Source of the DNA: Melanocharis versteri
Taxonomy: Eukaryota > Chordata > Aves > Passeriformes > Melanocharitidae
Assembly: GCA_013397845.1 (NCBI GenBank)
Contig: VZTG01004479.1
Coordinates: forward strand, 1,630,748 to 1,694,747
Length of the DNA: 64,000 nt
Direction of reading: 5' to 3'
Both the position numbers and the translations under genes were made by a program. The notes below the pieces were generated by a model that did no database searches, was not told the DNA's origin, and was given only the letters and a program-made list of their open reading frames with translations. Position 1 is the stretch's first letter, and each line of letters opens with the position of its first letter. Of the stretch, positions 23,251 to 34,420 are shown one piece after another.

Positions 23251-24335
23251 AGAGAATCATAGAATGGCTTAGGTTGGAAAGGACCTTAAAAGTGATCGAA
23301 TTTTGACCCATATGACGGGGGCAGGGACACCTTCCTCCAGACCAGGTTGCTCAGAGCCCCATCCAATCTGGCCTTGAACACTTTCAGGGCTGGGGCATCC
23401 ACAGCTTCTCTGGACAACCTGTTCCTGTGACTCACCACCCTCACAGTAAAGAATTTGCTCCTAATATCTAATATAAACTTACCGTCTTCCAGTTTGAAGC
23501 TATTCCCCCTTGTCCTGTCACTCCAGGCCCGTGTAAAAGGCCTCTTTCTATTTTTCGTGAAGGCTCTCTTCAGGAACTGTGAGGCTGCAAACAGGTCACC
23601 CCAAAGCCTTCTCTTCTGCAGGCTGAACAATCCCAGTTCTCTCAGCCTTTCCTCACAGAAGAGGTTCTCCATCCCTCTGATCATCTTGGTGGCCTCCTCT
23701 GGACTCACTCCAGCAGGTCCACGTCCTTCCTGTGCTGGGCACCAGAGCTGGATGCAGCACTGCAGGTGGGGTCTCACCAGAGCAGAGGGGCAGAATCCCC
23801 TCCCTCTCCCTGCTGCCCACGCTGCTCTGGATGCAGCCCAGGACACGTTTGGCTCTCTGGGCTGGGAGTGCCCATGGCTGGCTCATGTCCAGCCTCTCAC
23901 CCAGCAGCACCCCAAGTCCTTCTGGGCAGGGCTGCTCTGGTATGTTCATTCCAGCCTGTGTTAATGCCAAGGGATTGCCCCAACCCAAATGCAGCACCTT
24001 GCACTTGGTCTTGTTAAAACTCATGAGAATCCCATGTGCCCATTTCTCAGCCTTGTTCATACCTCTGGATGTTATCCCATCCTTCAGGTGTGTCAACCAC
24101 ACCACTCAGCTTGGTGCCATCTGCAAACTTGCTGAGGGTGCACTCAATCCCTCCATGTCATTTTTGAAGATATTAAAAAACAGTGGTCCCAATACAAACC
24201 CTAGAGGAGCACCACTTATCACTAATGTCCATTGGTACTCTGAATAATTGGTCACTGTCCTCTGGATGTGACCATTCAACCAATTCCTTATCCATCTAAC
24301 AGTTCATCCATCTAATCCGTCTCTCTTTCTTAACA
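23251..24335 (-). mobile_element. CR1 LINE, 5'-truncated copy (about 1.1 kb)
   Basis: Read on the minus strand this ends in the CR1 signature ...ccaacctaagccattctatgattct (shown on plus as agaatcatagaatggcttagg at 23253-23273). The body is the C-terminal part of the CR1 reverse-transcriptase ORF. One frame (about 24105 down to 23800) contains SFNKTKCKVLHLGWGNPL and RVLGCIQSSV. The next frame (to a stop at 23286) contains ALVRPHL, ATKMIRGMENL, RLRELGLFSLQKRRL and ends VSLPPSYGSKFDHF. A frameshift near 23,795 separates the two, so the copy is dead. More 5' CR1 text continues to about 24,335, where similarity stops, as is usual for 5' truncation. The element is non-LTR and cannot move by itself in this state. 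Confidence 0.93.
23286..24105 (-). pseudogene. CR1 reverse-transcriptase ORF remnant (C-terminal part, frameshifted)
   Basis: This is the coding part of the CR1 copy at 23251-24335. It covers only the region after the polymerase catalytic core: the block with CKVLHLG, the LVRPHLEYC-like block (here ALVRPHLQCC), and the conserved end with LRELGLFSL and RDRxRGN-like text. No endonuclease or YxDD motif is present because the 5' half of the element is missing. A frameshift near 23,795 breaks it into two overlapping frames. It is a decayed retrotransposon fragment, not a host gene. Confidence 0.85.
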
Positions 24336-27300
24336 AAGATTTTTTTTTCTTAACACTATCACATTAAAAATATAGCATTAAATGAAGGCAGTCAGTACTA
24401 GGACCAGAAGAGAAATGATTTACCAAGCATTAGATATAGGAAAAAAAACCTCTGATATTTTAATAGATGCTGAATAATAAGCAAATCATTAGGTATTGTG
24501 TCATGATGGCTTTACAGCTTTACCTGTATTTTTAGTAGTAACTATATCTCCATAACTCCCACCTTCATATCTTGTCCATTATTTTTTCCTACTTAATTTG
24601 GCAACTCTAATTGACGATAATTTCAGAGTCACTGTAGATTCTTAAAGTAATGCATATCACATTCATCTAACAGTACGAGCTGCCCACTCCTTGTATTTCA
24701 ATGAAGCTTTTCAAAGAGAACATTTTGTTAGGACTTTATTCACCACTTAATTTAGTGTGCTTAAAAATCATCTTTGATAGTCTGTAGAAATAATGGTATA
24801 CCAGTGTTAAAGCAGTCTATCGGCAGAAGTGGAACCACAGTTATTTACCTCAGGCCTGAATTTAACATTTTCCTTTGATATCAGTCTAATTTGATGTTGG
24901 GTCTTCTATTTTTTAAAAATGTAGAATTCAAAATCACAGAGGCAGAAGTTATTCAGTATTTTCTGCTGGAATGCGAGAGTGTGATGTTTTAAAATCAAAA
25001 TTTAAGATCTGCTCTTACATCTAATTTATATTCCTGTGTAGCAAGTTACCAAAGCTTGTTTTGTGGCATTTCCTAGGTGCAAATGAGGAAAAACTTCTAA
25101 GACTGGTGATTTATAATTTTCTAGGCTTTAATTGAACTTTTAATTAGCATTCCAACTCTAGAGTATCATTTTCTCTCAGTCTTTCTTACAGGCTACTGCT
25201 CCTTCCTGTCCTTCCACATATTTTTTTTTTCAATTAGCTTTTCTTAGTGAAGTGTCATTGACTTATAAAATTAACTGCCCTTTGCCATAAAATTCATTGC
25301 AATGCAACATGTTGTGCATCACTGACCTGCCCAAGGTAGTGCCACAGACCTCGGGCAAAGGTGAGAATGGAACCTCACAACTTTATAAGGATTTCATACC
25401 AGCATCTTAAATACCTGGACATTTTCTCCAGCGTAACTTTTTAATAAGAAGGAGAAGGAAAATGAATCTGTTCAGAAACCAAGACTTAGTTCTGGTCTGT
25501 AGAGTTGCTCCCGTGTAGTGTTGCTCCAGTGTGCATTAGTTGCATGTTTTGCTGCTATATTAAAACATCAAGTTATGCTAAATGTGTTTATTCCTTGATG
25601 TCTGAAGGGCAACCATATAATTCTGGTATACACATTAGAAAATTGTTTTCCAGGATTTTTTCCAGTAAAAGTATCCCCCCCCTTCCAAGTATTTCTGACT
25701 ATCTTTTTATCTGTACTTCTCAATTAGTTTTGAAGGATGTCATTGTGTACCCTCAGTCTGGGAAGTGAAGTAATCAGGTAATATTCAGAATCACTGGGCT
25801 GTGTAATCTGATTATGAGTGTTTACCTTGTGATTCTGCCATAGAGGAGAATCAAAGCTGTGGGAAGGACATACAGAGAAAAATACCAAAATGAGCTCTCA
25901 GAAGTTTATCCTTCTGAAATGCATATTCTTAACTCAGGTCAAGTTTGTAAAAACAGAGGTTAAGAATAAAAACCGTTTTATGCTTTACAGAGAACATAAC
26001 AGATCAGGTAAGGAAGTCTTCTGTCTTTATATTTTCCGCTCAAGCTTGCTCGAAGCTATCTTTTGAAATGTGAAGCTACCATATGGGAATGAATCAAAGT
26101 ATTTGGAAGAAATTTTGGTTAAATCTTTTGGGCAGGTGGCTACTGGCCAATCAATCAGTTCTATGAAGCACTGAGATTGCCTGATGCTGTATAGCAGTAG
26201 CAGAAGAATGTTAGATTGTTTGTGCTCACAGTGGCTCTGTAAGAGAGAAAGTCTATGGATGAACTGGAAAATAGTTAAAATGACGACTTAGAGACAATGA
26301 GAAAAATCTAAGGATCTCATAAAAGCCATAGGCTAGATGAGGATTGGATAGAGATGAAGACTTGGAGAAGAATATGTAAGTCTGGTGGAAAAAAAAGCTT
26401 CCTCAGAGATATGAGCTCCTAAAGTTATTCTGAAGATCGACCTGCATTCATGACAATAGTGTATCCATTTGGAGGTCATTTCAGATGCTAAAAATACCTT
26501 GAAATCAGTAGATCTTTTTAATAAAAAGATTGTGTGTGTTTGAATAATACCAAAAAAACTAGACCGAGGAGAAGATATTAAGGTTTGTTTATAGGCTACG
26601 AGTTCCCATATCTACTGATATCAGTGATGATTCAGTTACCCTCTTACACAAAAACAATTTACAAAGTTCTATTTTCATCCACAGAACCTGACGGTATTTT
26701 TATAGAGTGGCTATGATTCAAGAGAGGATGCATCTTGCCATCAGCAAGTGAAGGCAAAGTGGGTGGGAGAGAGGAGGGAAGGGGAAGAGCTGTCATTCAT
26801 TCCTTTATTCACTGAGTATAACACAGAGCAAGAAAGAAGCAAGAAGGAACCATGGTTCTGTGATATGAGTGCAAATCCAGTAACTTCTGGAGCTGTTCCC
26901 GGTATGCTGCAAGATGCACTAAGATTTTCCAAATTTGCGGGTCTGACCTATCCCACAACTCACAATATCTATGACAGGGACACATACCGTACACTACTGA
27001 GTGTCCTGGTTATAGTTTCTGGCTAATTGCGTGGTCCAAAAGTGACAGGGAAGCTTTGTGTTACCTGAAGTTTCACATATAGTAGAACAAAAATGTGCAA
27101 CTTGTGTTGTGACTCATGCTTACCTGATTTAGGTTGCATTGAAACTCCTCATGAGAAACACCCTGCAACCTTGACAGTCTGGATCAAGCCTAGGTGTCAG
27201 GCAAGACTAAATGCAGTTCATATTTCTGTAGTTATTGCAAAAAATGTCTCACAGTCATGTCGTTCCATTGAAGTCCTGATGACTGACAAATGCTCTGTTT

Positions 27301-28044
27301 GCTCTGAGATTGCCTCTTCCTCCTTGGGAATAGATAGTGCAGCTGAATACAGCTGAGACTTCATTTGTTTGAAATCACTTCAAGCTCTTCTCCTATGCTG
27401 GCTAATTTCTTAACACCCGCAAATTCCATTCTCTCATGGAGTCCTCATTATTAATAATAATTTATTTATTTATTACTTTTATTTCCTGCAGGTACATGCC
27501 AGCCCAGGAAGGGTGGTTTTCAGTGGGAAGTAATCTTTGCCCTTTGGTCTAAGGTTTTCATTGCCGACTTCCTGCCTTCACCAATCACTACTTTCCTTCT
27601 CCATGACTTCTATGAACTGTCTTGAATTCTATTAAATATAGCACATTAGAATACCCTGAATGTAGCATTTGATTAAGGGGTGTTGTTTAAATAATTACCT
27701 TTTACAAATTATTAAAGAATGCAGAACAAAAACAATTACAAAAAATCAAGGGAATTGTCTTTCGGAATAGGTACTGTTATAATATTTATTGGACAAGCAT
27801 AAATTTTTGAGTTGATTTGAGCCTGGAATTTTTTGGGTTATTTTACAGCAGCATCAACAAAAGAAAGTCATCTGTATAGAGAAGCGGAATCACCAGAGAA
27901 GGTGTGAGTGCCTGGACATGTAATAAAAATTTTGAATAGATATGTCATTGAAAAAAAAATTTGTCAAGCATATCTAGCATTAGGTAGAAGTAAAATAGGT
28001 GGAAAAGCAAATTTGCCAGTCTTAAAAGCATCGATAAATAAGAG
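24336..28044. other. AT-rich unique sequence between two CR1 copies, no gene
   Basis: About 3.7 kb with no recognised gene. The piece at 25320-25375 (acctgcccaaggtagtgcc... agaatggaacctcac) faintly resembles the conserved core of MIR-like repeats. Short frames near 25505-25768 and 26748-27356 lack any known motif. Confidence 0.6.
25318..25375 (+). repeat. Possible MIR-like repeat fragment
   Basis: The order gacctgcccaaggt, a short variable stretch, gggcaaaggtgagaatgg and aacctcac mirrors the MIR core pattern (acttgcccaaggtcac...gcaaagctgggattagaaccc). It is short and diverged, so the identification is tentative. Confidence 0.3.
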
Positions 28045-28292
28045 AATATGGGAATCTCATGAGTTTTAACAAGACCAAGTGCNATATCAGGAGGAAATTC
28101 TTGGTAGTGAGTCACAGGAACAGGTTGTCCAGAGAAGCTGTGGATGCCCCATCCCTGGGAGTATTCAAGGACATGTTGGATGGGGCTCTGAGCAACCTGG
28201 TCTGGAGGAAGGTGTCCCTGCCCCTGTCATATGGGTCAAAATTCGATCACTTTTAACGTCCTTTCCAACCTAAGCCATTCTATGATTCTATA
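28045..28292 (+). mobile_element. CR1 LINE copy with internal gap at an N
   Basis: The left piece (to 28082) matches the CR1 ORF around TSFNKTKC (catgagttttaacaagacc). The right piece (from 28084) matches the 3' end of the same element, through gtcacaggaacaggttgtcc and agaagctgtggatgcc to the ccattctatgattctat tail. The single N at 28083 joins positions equivalent to about 24001 and 23467 of the other copy, so about 530 bp of element is absent. The last 190 bp are very close to the 23-kb copy and share its unusual end, catatgggtcaaaattcgat, with the frame ending GSKFDHF. A 9-bp deletion relative to that copy lies just right of the N. The short frames translated across the N are artefacts. Confidence 0.92.
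28083..28083. other. Ambiguous base N (unresolved assembly junction)
   Basis: This is the only non-ACGT character in the window. It sits exactly at the internal break of the CR1 copy, which suggests an unclosed or under-sized gap rather than a single uncertain base. Confidence 0.85.
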
Positions 28293-28882
28293 TTCTGATT
28301 CTCACTAATCATGCAGGAATAAAATAACCTGTACCCCCTGTGCTTTTACTAGAAATGCTAAGATTCTCTTAACACTATATAAACAGCTGACTTATTAATC
28401 TTGATTGCCTTATAAAAAGACCAAATATTTTTCCATTATTAGATTTCCTACCTAAAGATCTCTGCAGTTAATTATATGCCTAGGTTTTATCACCGCATTT
28501 GCTTAATGTGGGATATTGGGGGTTTACTTTTTTAAACATCGGTTTCTATTGTAAAAGACTGATTGATTTTTAAAGTCACACTTGGGTTTTTATCTCCTTG
28601 AATGATATAAGATGTTGTTTAATTCTAGATGATTTTTCTCTATCAGATTCCCCAGCTTTTTTATCTTCATTTAGGCACCATTAATCTTCCGGTGATGTCA
28701 TCTCTGTGTTTTAGACTGGCAAAATTTTGTGTCTTCTGTTTTCTCTCTCTGCTGTGTACATACATTGATGTTTGTATAGTGTATATTATTACATTTAAAT
28801 AACACTGGTAATGTCGCTTTAACTTTCTCTAACTCTGATATTGTGAATTTGGACTCACATTTCAGATCAAAAACCTGATTTG

Positions 28883-28895
28883 AACATGGCGGCTG
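28883..28895 (+). promoter_or_regulatory. YY1-like binding motif
   Basis: The sequence aacatggcggctg fits the YY1 consensus AANATGGCGGC without mismatch. It is one of few CpG-containing GC words in this AT-rich stretch. No promoter or CpG island surrounds it, so function is unproven. Confidence 0.3.
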
Positions 28896-30370
28896 AAATT
28901 TTGTTTGTAACCGAAGGTAACTGCAACTGATTTGTTATATAAGTTGTGCCAAGAGCAGGAATACAGATTTCATAACTTATTATGTGTTAATAAATGGAGT
29001 TCTTCAGGGAAAGATTAAATAGGCAGAAAACTTATACAGTTATAGGGAGGCTTATTTTCTGTATTTTTGCTAAAATCTCCACAGGATGCTTACCACTGTC
29101 CTCTGAATTGGGTGCTTTTCTTATCACTTAGATCCCTTGTTCTCCTGCTAGCTTCTTCATTTCTCAGGTGTAGCCGCTGCTGTTGTGAGATATCTTTAGT
29201 ATGGATTCTCCTTTGCATCTTCTGCCTCCTTAACTCTTATCTGACCTGGTGCTTAGTTTTTTTACTCTATCAGAGAATGGACGCTAGCTCAATAGTTGAA
29301 GGCTATCATTTCATAATAGCTTTAACCAGATACTTTTTTTTCCCTCACATGCTGTCTATTCCTACCACGAAGTCAGTTATCTCAAAATTGATTTTACTTT
29401 CCTACAAAGAAGTGCCAAGATAAACTGAAGTGCCTCAGAAAACACTGAGCCATAGTAAATACTCTACATTCCTTTGACTGATTTATTTCAATTGCTAATG
29501 TTTAGTTTTCTAAGCTCATTATTACAGAATTGGTTTCAAGGGAGCTCAGCAGCTGTCTGTCCCCTGTCCCACAATACTGTGATTAAAATATTGTTTCCAC
29601 TGCAGCCCAGTAAAATGCCCAGTTTCACTGATATATGTTGTGATATAGTCCCTCCCTTCTGCTCATCTGCCTTTCTGGTTTTACCATTCTTAGGGTTTTT
29701 TTAAAGTATCTGTAGCACAACCAACTGCAATTAGATCTTTACCCTCCAAGTGACTCAAACCTTCTGTCATGCAGCTTGCCTATTGATATAACATCTGTTA
29801 TACAGAACGGTTACATCCTATATTTAGTAGGTTTAAACCACTATGACATAGAAATCTCTTCATTTCAACTCTAGCAAGCTGGGGAGTCAAATTCCATTTC
29901 TGTGCATGAGTAACAGGCAACATCCTTATATGCTTCCTGTTAAAGAATTTCTGGTCATCTGGGATAAATCTCAAGTTCTTGAAAACTTTGACCAAAGCTG
30001 AGACTAAGGTTTGCTTTAGGACTCAGTTTAAACTGAGTCACAGTTAGTGCTGGTGATAATTTCATTTTTGTGATACTATGATTCCAAGATTACAAATGCT
30101 GATGAAAAAACTAACACGTTTATCCCTGCCATCTTACTGTCCGTGCCAAGAAACTCTGCATGAAACAAAGAAATACCTCCCTCGAACTGCAACTAACTGA
30201 CTCCAGCATCTAGAACAACATAATTGATACTCTTCAGGATGGTCTAGCATCCTGCTTTTTCTCTCAGACTTGGGTAAATGCTCATGGTGAGTCTGGACTT
30301 ACTGAAACTCTAGCTGAGACTTGCTCAATTTGAACCTCATCTGGTATTCTTAAAGAAAGGGTCAAACTGC

Positions 30371-30416
30371 AGGGCCCCAGGGCCCCAAGGCCCCAAGGGC
30401 CCCCAAGGGCTCCAAG
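30371..30416 (+). repeat. GC-rich minisatellite of GGGCCCCA-like units
   Basis: About five imperfect 8-10 bp units (agggcccc, agggcccc, aaggcccc, aagggccccc, aagggctcc) lie in tandem inside AT-rich DNA. The units contain the self-complementary GGGCCC, so either strand can fold back. No coding frame is implied. Confidence 0.85.
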
Positions 30417-33400
30417 TCAAGTAACATGTGCTTAATTTTTCCTGCTTTTTTTTTTCTTTTTTTTTAAGATTTTACTTGTTTTGAAAATATACCTTACCTT
30501 AACCTTTCTTCTTCCTCAGAGATTTCTCCTTGCTTTCAACTTAATTTTACTTTGAATTTATAAATAGCAAAGACCAAAACCAGAAGATGCTCTTGTGCAA
30601 GCATTAGTTTTAAAATCAGATTGAAGAGAAAGCAAAATGAAGAAGGTGTAGTGACAGAGAACCTTTAGTTTAAAATCTTCCACATTTTGTGTTTCACAAG
30701 CTTTCTTAATTTCTTTTGTTGATTTGTGGGCACACAATACACAAAATCATTCGTGCCAATGATTAGAATTCAGATTACACAATAAAGAACAGACATCCAC
30801 CCTCGTTTGTTCATCACTGCTACTCCTCACACAGAGAGGGTCAGTTTTGGGAACCAAGTTAAAAAAACATTTGTTGTGGTCTTAAGAAAACACTGTATAT
30901 GGAGCCACAATGACATTTTTGCTGGTTCTTAGAGAACTGCCTTCCTCTCCCTCAACAGAAAAATAGCACCTTTTCATTAAAATTTAAAAATAGACCTATC
31001 TAATCAGTTGGTGTTACAGATTCCCCATGCCATAGCTTCTAAGATCCATTAAGTCCTGATATTTTTGCTTAAGTCTGCAAGATCCCATTTTTCCTGCACT
31101 GGAATTTCTCTAATCCCTTTCAATGTTATGCCGACATGGTTTAAAGCTGTACTACTCATGATTTACTACACCATTTCAAAGATGAGAATTAGGTTTCGGA
31201 GGGTTTTCTCATCTCTTAGAACAAAACCATCATGCTGTAGCCATAATTTTGATTAATTCAATAAAATATGCAAGATCTTCATTAGCTGTTGCAGGTCCTT
31301 TGGAGTAAATAAAAGTCGATTGTAATTTGATGTCGACTGGTCTAGCTCCATTTCCAGCAATAGGCTTATCCTTGTTTATAGCAGTTGAGAATTTAGCTTA
31401 CTGTTCTGGCACAAACAAATGCTATTATTTTGTACCACTTTTATTTTTAGGTTGTTGTTGAATCTCTTGTAGGTTGCTCAGAAGTTTCTACCTATTTAAT
31501 CTATCTGCTTTGCTTGCTGTGAGTCTGTTCCTCAAAAAATGTCTAAGGCAGGGCAGCAGCCCACACATAAGCACAAGCGAGACAGAAGGAGAAGGAGTGA
31601 AAACAAGAAGTCAGTGGAGCACTGCCAAGTTTCACTAGTTGAGGATCTGCTCAGAAACATTTTCAGTGCTTCTTTCAGTCTTGCTAATGCTGCTGTGTAG
31701 CTTGTGTCTTTGGTTTGAGTCCTTTGGGAAATACACTAGCAACAAGAATAGAAAAGCAGTTTAGGTGGCATCTTTGATCATCATTGCTGTCAATCAACCC
31801 AGGGCTTGGCATTAACATATGCTCTTCAGCAAAAAAACTAATCTACTCCATTTGGTAACAATTAAAAACATTAATATTACAGAAATGAGACTGAAAACCT
31901 GAACTTTTTTTTTCATTGGAAGACTGTAGAATGATATCAAAATATTTTTAAAATACAGTTTTCATTTTCAGCTTCCAGGAGTAACACTAATGTTGGTGAA
32001 ATTCTCTATGTTACTTTTTTTAAAGAAAGTCTGATTTCCAGTTTTAAGAGCTGTTTTATTTTAAATTTAAGCTAATATAGACAGAGACAAGAAAATGAAA
32101 TAAAAATAAAACAATCAGACTCTACAGTAGACTTACACTTTAGTTTTCAGTTCCCTGTTTTTACACATTTTCATGTTTTGACTCTCTTCATCCAGAGTCA
32201 GACTGAGAAAATTTCTCTAAATCTCGATTTTCTTCCACAAATGGAAGAAATATTTGTCATCTTGTTCTAACCAGTCCCTTTATAATTTTTAAGGCTGAAA
32301 AACAATCTCTATAGTTAAATTACCCCAAAAAACAGAGATTGTAGACACCAGAATTAAAAAGAATTAATTTTATATTTTTTCTCTGATTATATATGCATAT
32401 ATATTCAATTCTAACACTGATCTATCGGCATTAATCTCTAAGCATTCTCAGAAACATGATTTCTTTCAGCTCACACATGTACTGAACAATGCTGTGTGTT
32501 ATGACATATATGACTCTACTCAGCCATAAATAACAAGCATATTTAATTGTTTCATTAATAAGAAAACTGTAAGAAAGCCAGTTCTGAGTTTAACTGAGTT
32601 TCTCTTTTAGTCATAGGTTCCCCAGAAACCTAGTGCCATCAAAAAGGAAGGAAGGTAACCAGAATCATTATTCAGTATATATTTTGAAATACATGTGTTT
32701 ATTTTCTCCACAGAATATGAATATTTAAAAAATTAAATGTAGAAGACCGTTAGTAAAAGGAGTTGTTGTTTCATTATCACTTTCAATAGTTCCACGCTCG
32801 GATGAAAACTATTGAGATAGATTACACTTTAAGAGTACTTTTTCTCCTGAAAACTTAGAAGAAAAAAATTCCTATGATTATAGAACTGGTCAGAATCAAA
32901 TAATTTGAAACTCTATGCTGAAAAACAGCCATTTCACACAAATCCAAAAGTTGCCACCACTTTACCCATCTTTAGTTTTTGGGTAATTGTAAGTAGATCC
33001 TTAGAGGAACAAACAAAGACATAAATAATCCGATCTCTAGAAGTTTAGCTGATTGTGGCTGGGAAAACTATTTTTACTTGGAGCTGGTAATCATCAGAAC
33101 AAATTATTGAGGGAGTGCACCACAATCTACAGTCTTGCAAGCAAGACACTGTACTTCTTTGGAAGATATGCTGTAGGTAGAGAGAAATATGGGAAGCATG
33201 CTGGGATCTGCTCTGCAGGAAATCCAACAGGACAGTCAAAGCAGTCTCTTCTGAGTTTAATTCTGAGAAACTGCGAGTCACACTTTATTCCCCCCAATTG
33301 ACAATTCTTGTATCTCACAGTTAGAGACTTTTGTGTTATACTATTTCCATGGCAGAATAAAATTGAAAGTGTTGCATGACACGTACTAAACAGAATGTGT

Positions 33401-33640
33401 TAAGATGTCTGTCTTAGTTACCCAGAAAAAAAATCTGGAGTAACTCAAGAATTTGGCTCATTGATTTACGACTTTACACTTACCAAAATGTAAGGCAAGT
33501 GTAACAGAAGAAGTATCAAAGTCACTTGGAGTTAATCTGTTTAAGGTAAACTGATACAATGTTGTTAGATCGTGTTTATAAAAACCCACAAAGGGCTTGA
33601 GAGAATTGGTAAAGCGAACTTTAAAACATGCACTGTGGTG

Positions 33641-33660
33641 TTTTTTTTTTTTTTTTTTTT
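33641..33660 (+). repeat. T20 homopolymer
   Basis: A perfect run of 20 T, the longest homopolymer in the window. No retrotransposon body adjoins it on either side, so it does not look like a retroposon tail. Confidence 0.95.
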
Positions 33661-34420
33661 AATGAGTCACAAGAAGAGCTGTCCTTTCTAAATATTCTTT
33701 TACTTCCAACTGCCTAGCTTAGTGCCTACTGACGTGATGCAGAGACTTGGCAGAGCATAAATATTTTTTAAAACTTAGTCATTAACACCTTGGGCCCATC
33801 CATCAGCGTGATTGACATCAAGAGACAATGCAATTTATTTTTTTTTTAATAGGACACAACATGTACAAAAGGCTTTCTGTGGGCTAATGAGGCACACCTG
33901 ACAGATGTGTGAGTCATTTGACACGATGGGTGGTATTCATGAACACTATCACCTTGCAATCAACTCAGTATAGCATTCCTCCTTATTTTTTGAATCCCCT
34001 TTTCTTTAAAATAAAAGGAATCTAGGAATAACTGCACAGGATTTGAAGCAAAGTCATTTATGTGCTCCATCCCTGAGATGCTACTAATAATGATGTTCAT
34101 GACATTATCTGAAATGTTATTAGGAAAATAATAAGAACTTCCTGAACTGTGTCTAAGAGATAGACTTCATGTGTTCCATGCCATGCACTTTGTATTATTG
34201 CACCAAATGAATACAGTAAAGACTAATTGGCATGAGTGAGTAACATAGCAGTGCAATAAAGATAACTTGTCACCTTTTGCTCATCTGCTCAATGTTGTCT
34301 CTAAAGGGTAATAGGTTTCATTATATCCTGCTGTATTTCATGGAGATTCAGCAGGCAAATTATGCAAAAGTGAGAGAATCACAGTGGGTTTTAAAGTAAC
34401 ATTACCTTTACAAAGCAGGA
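33661..34420. promoter_or_regulatory. Candidate conserved enhancer-like block
   Basis: The segment is non-repetitive, non-coding and rich in developmental transcription-factor words: aatgagtcac and gagtcat (AP-1-like), ctgacgtgatgc (CRE-like), gggctaatgag, gactaattgg and taataatg (homeodomain), and aaattatgcaaaag (POU octamer-like). Many stretches mix A/T and G/C without the low complexity seen nearby. This is the texture of conserved non-coding elements in gene deserts, but conservation cannot be seen from one sequence. Confidence 0.2.

Larger units (their letters stand above)
28293..33640. other. AT-rich unique sequence, no gene
   Basis: About 5.3 kb without a recognisable exon or transposon. 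It includes a YY1-like site (28883-28895) and a GGGCCCCA minisatellite (30371-30416). The longest frame (29067-29423, plus) is a hydrophobic Leu/Phe/Cys-rich chance frame typical of T-rich DNA. Confidence 0.6.

Noticed and set aside
23455..24247. Plus-strand frames of 83-171 codons over the CR1 copy
   Set aside because: They are antisense shadows of the minus-strand CR1 reverse-transcriptase remnant.
28059..28273. Short frames spanning the N at 28083
   Set aside because: They fuse two separate parts of a CR1 element across an unresolved junction.
29067..29423. 118-codon hydrophobic frame that looks like a membrane protein
   Set aside because: T-rich sequence naturally encodes Leu/Phe/Cys/Ser. 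No start context, domain or splice evidence supports a gene.
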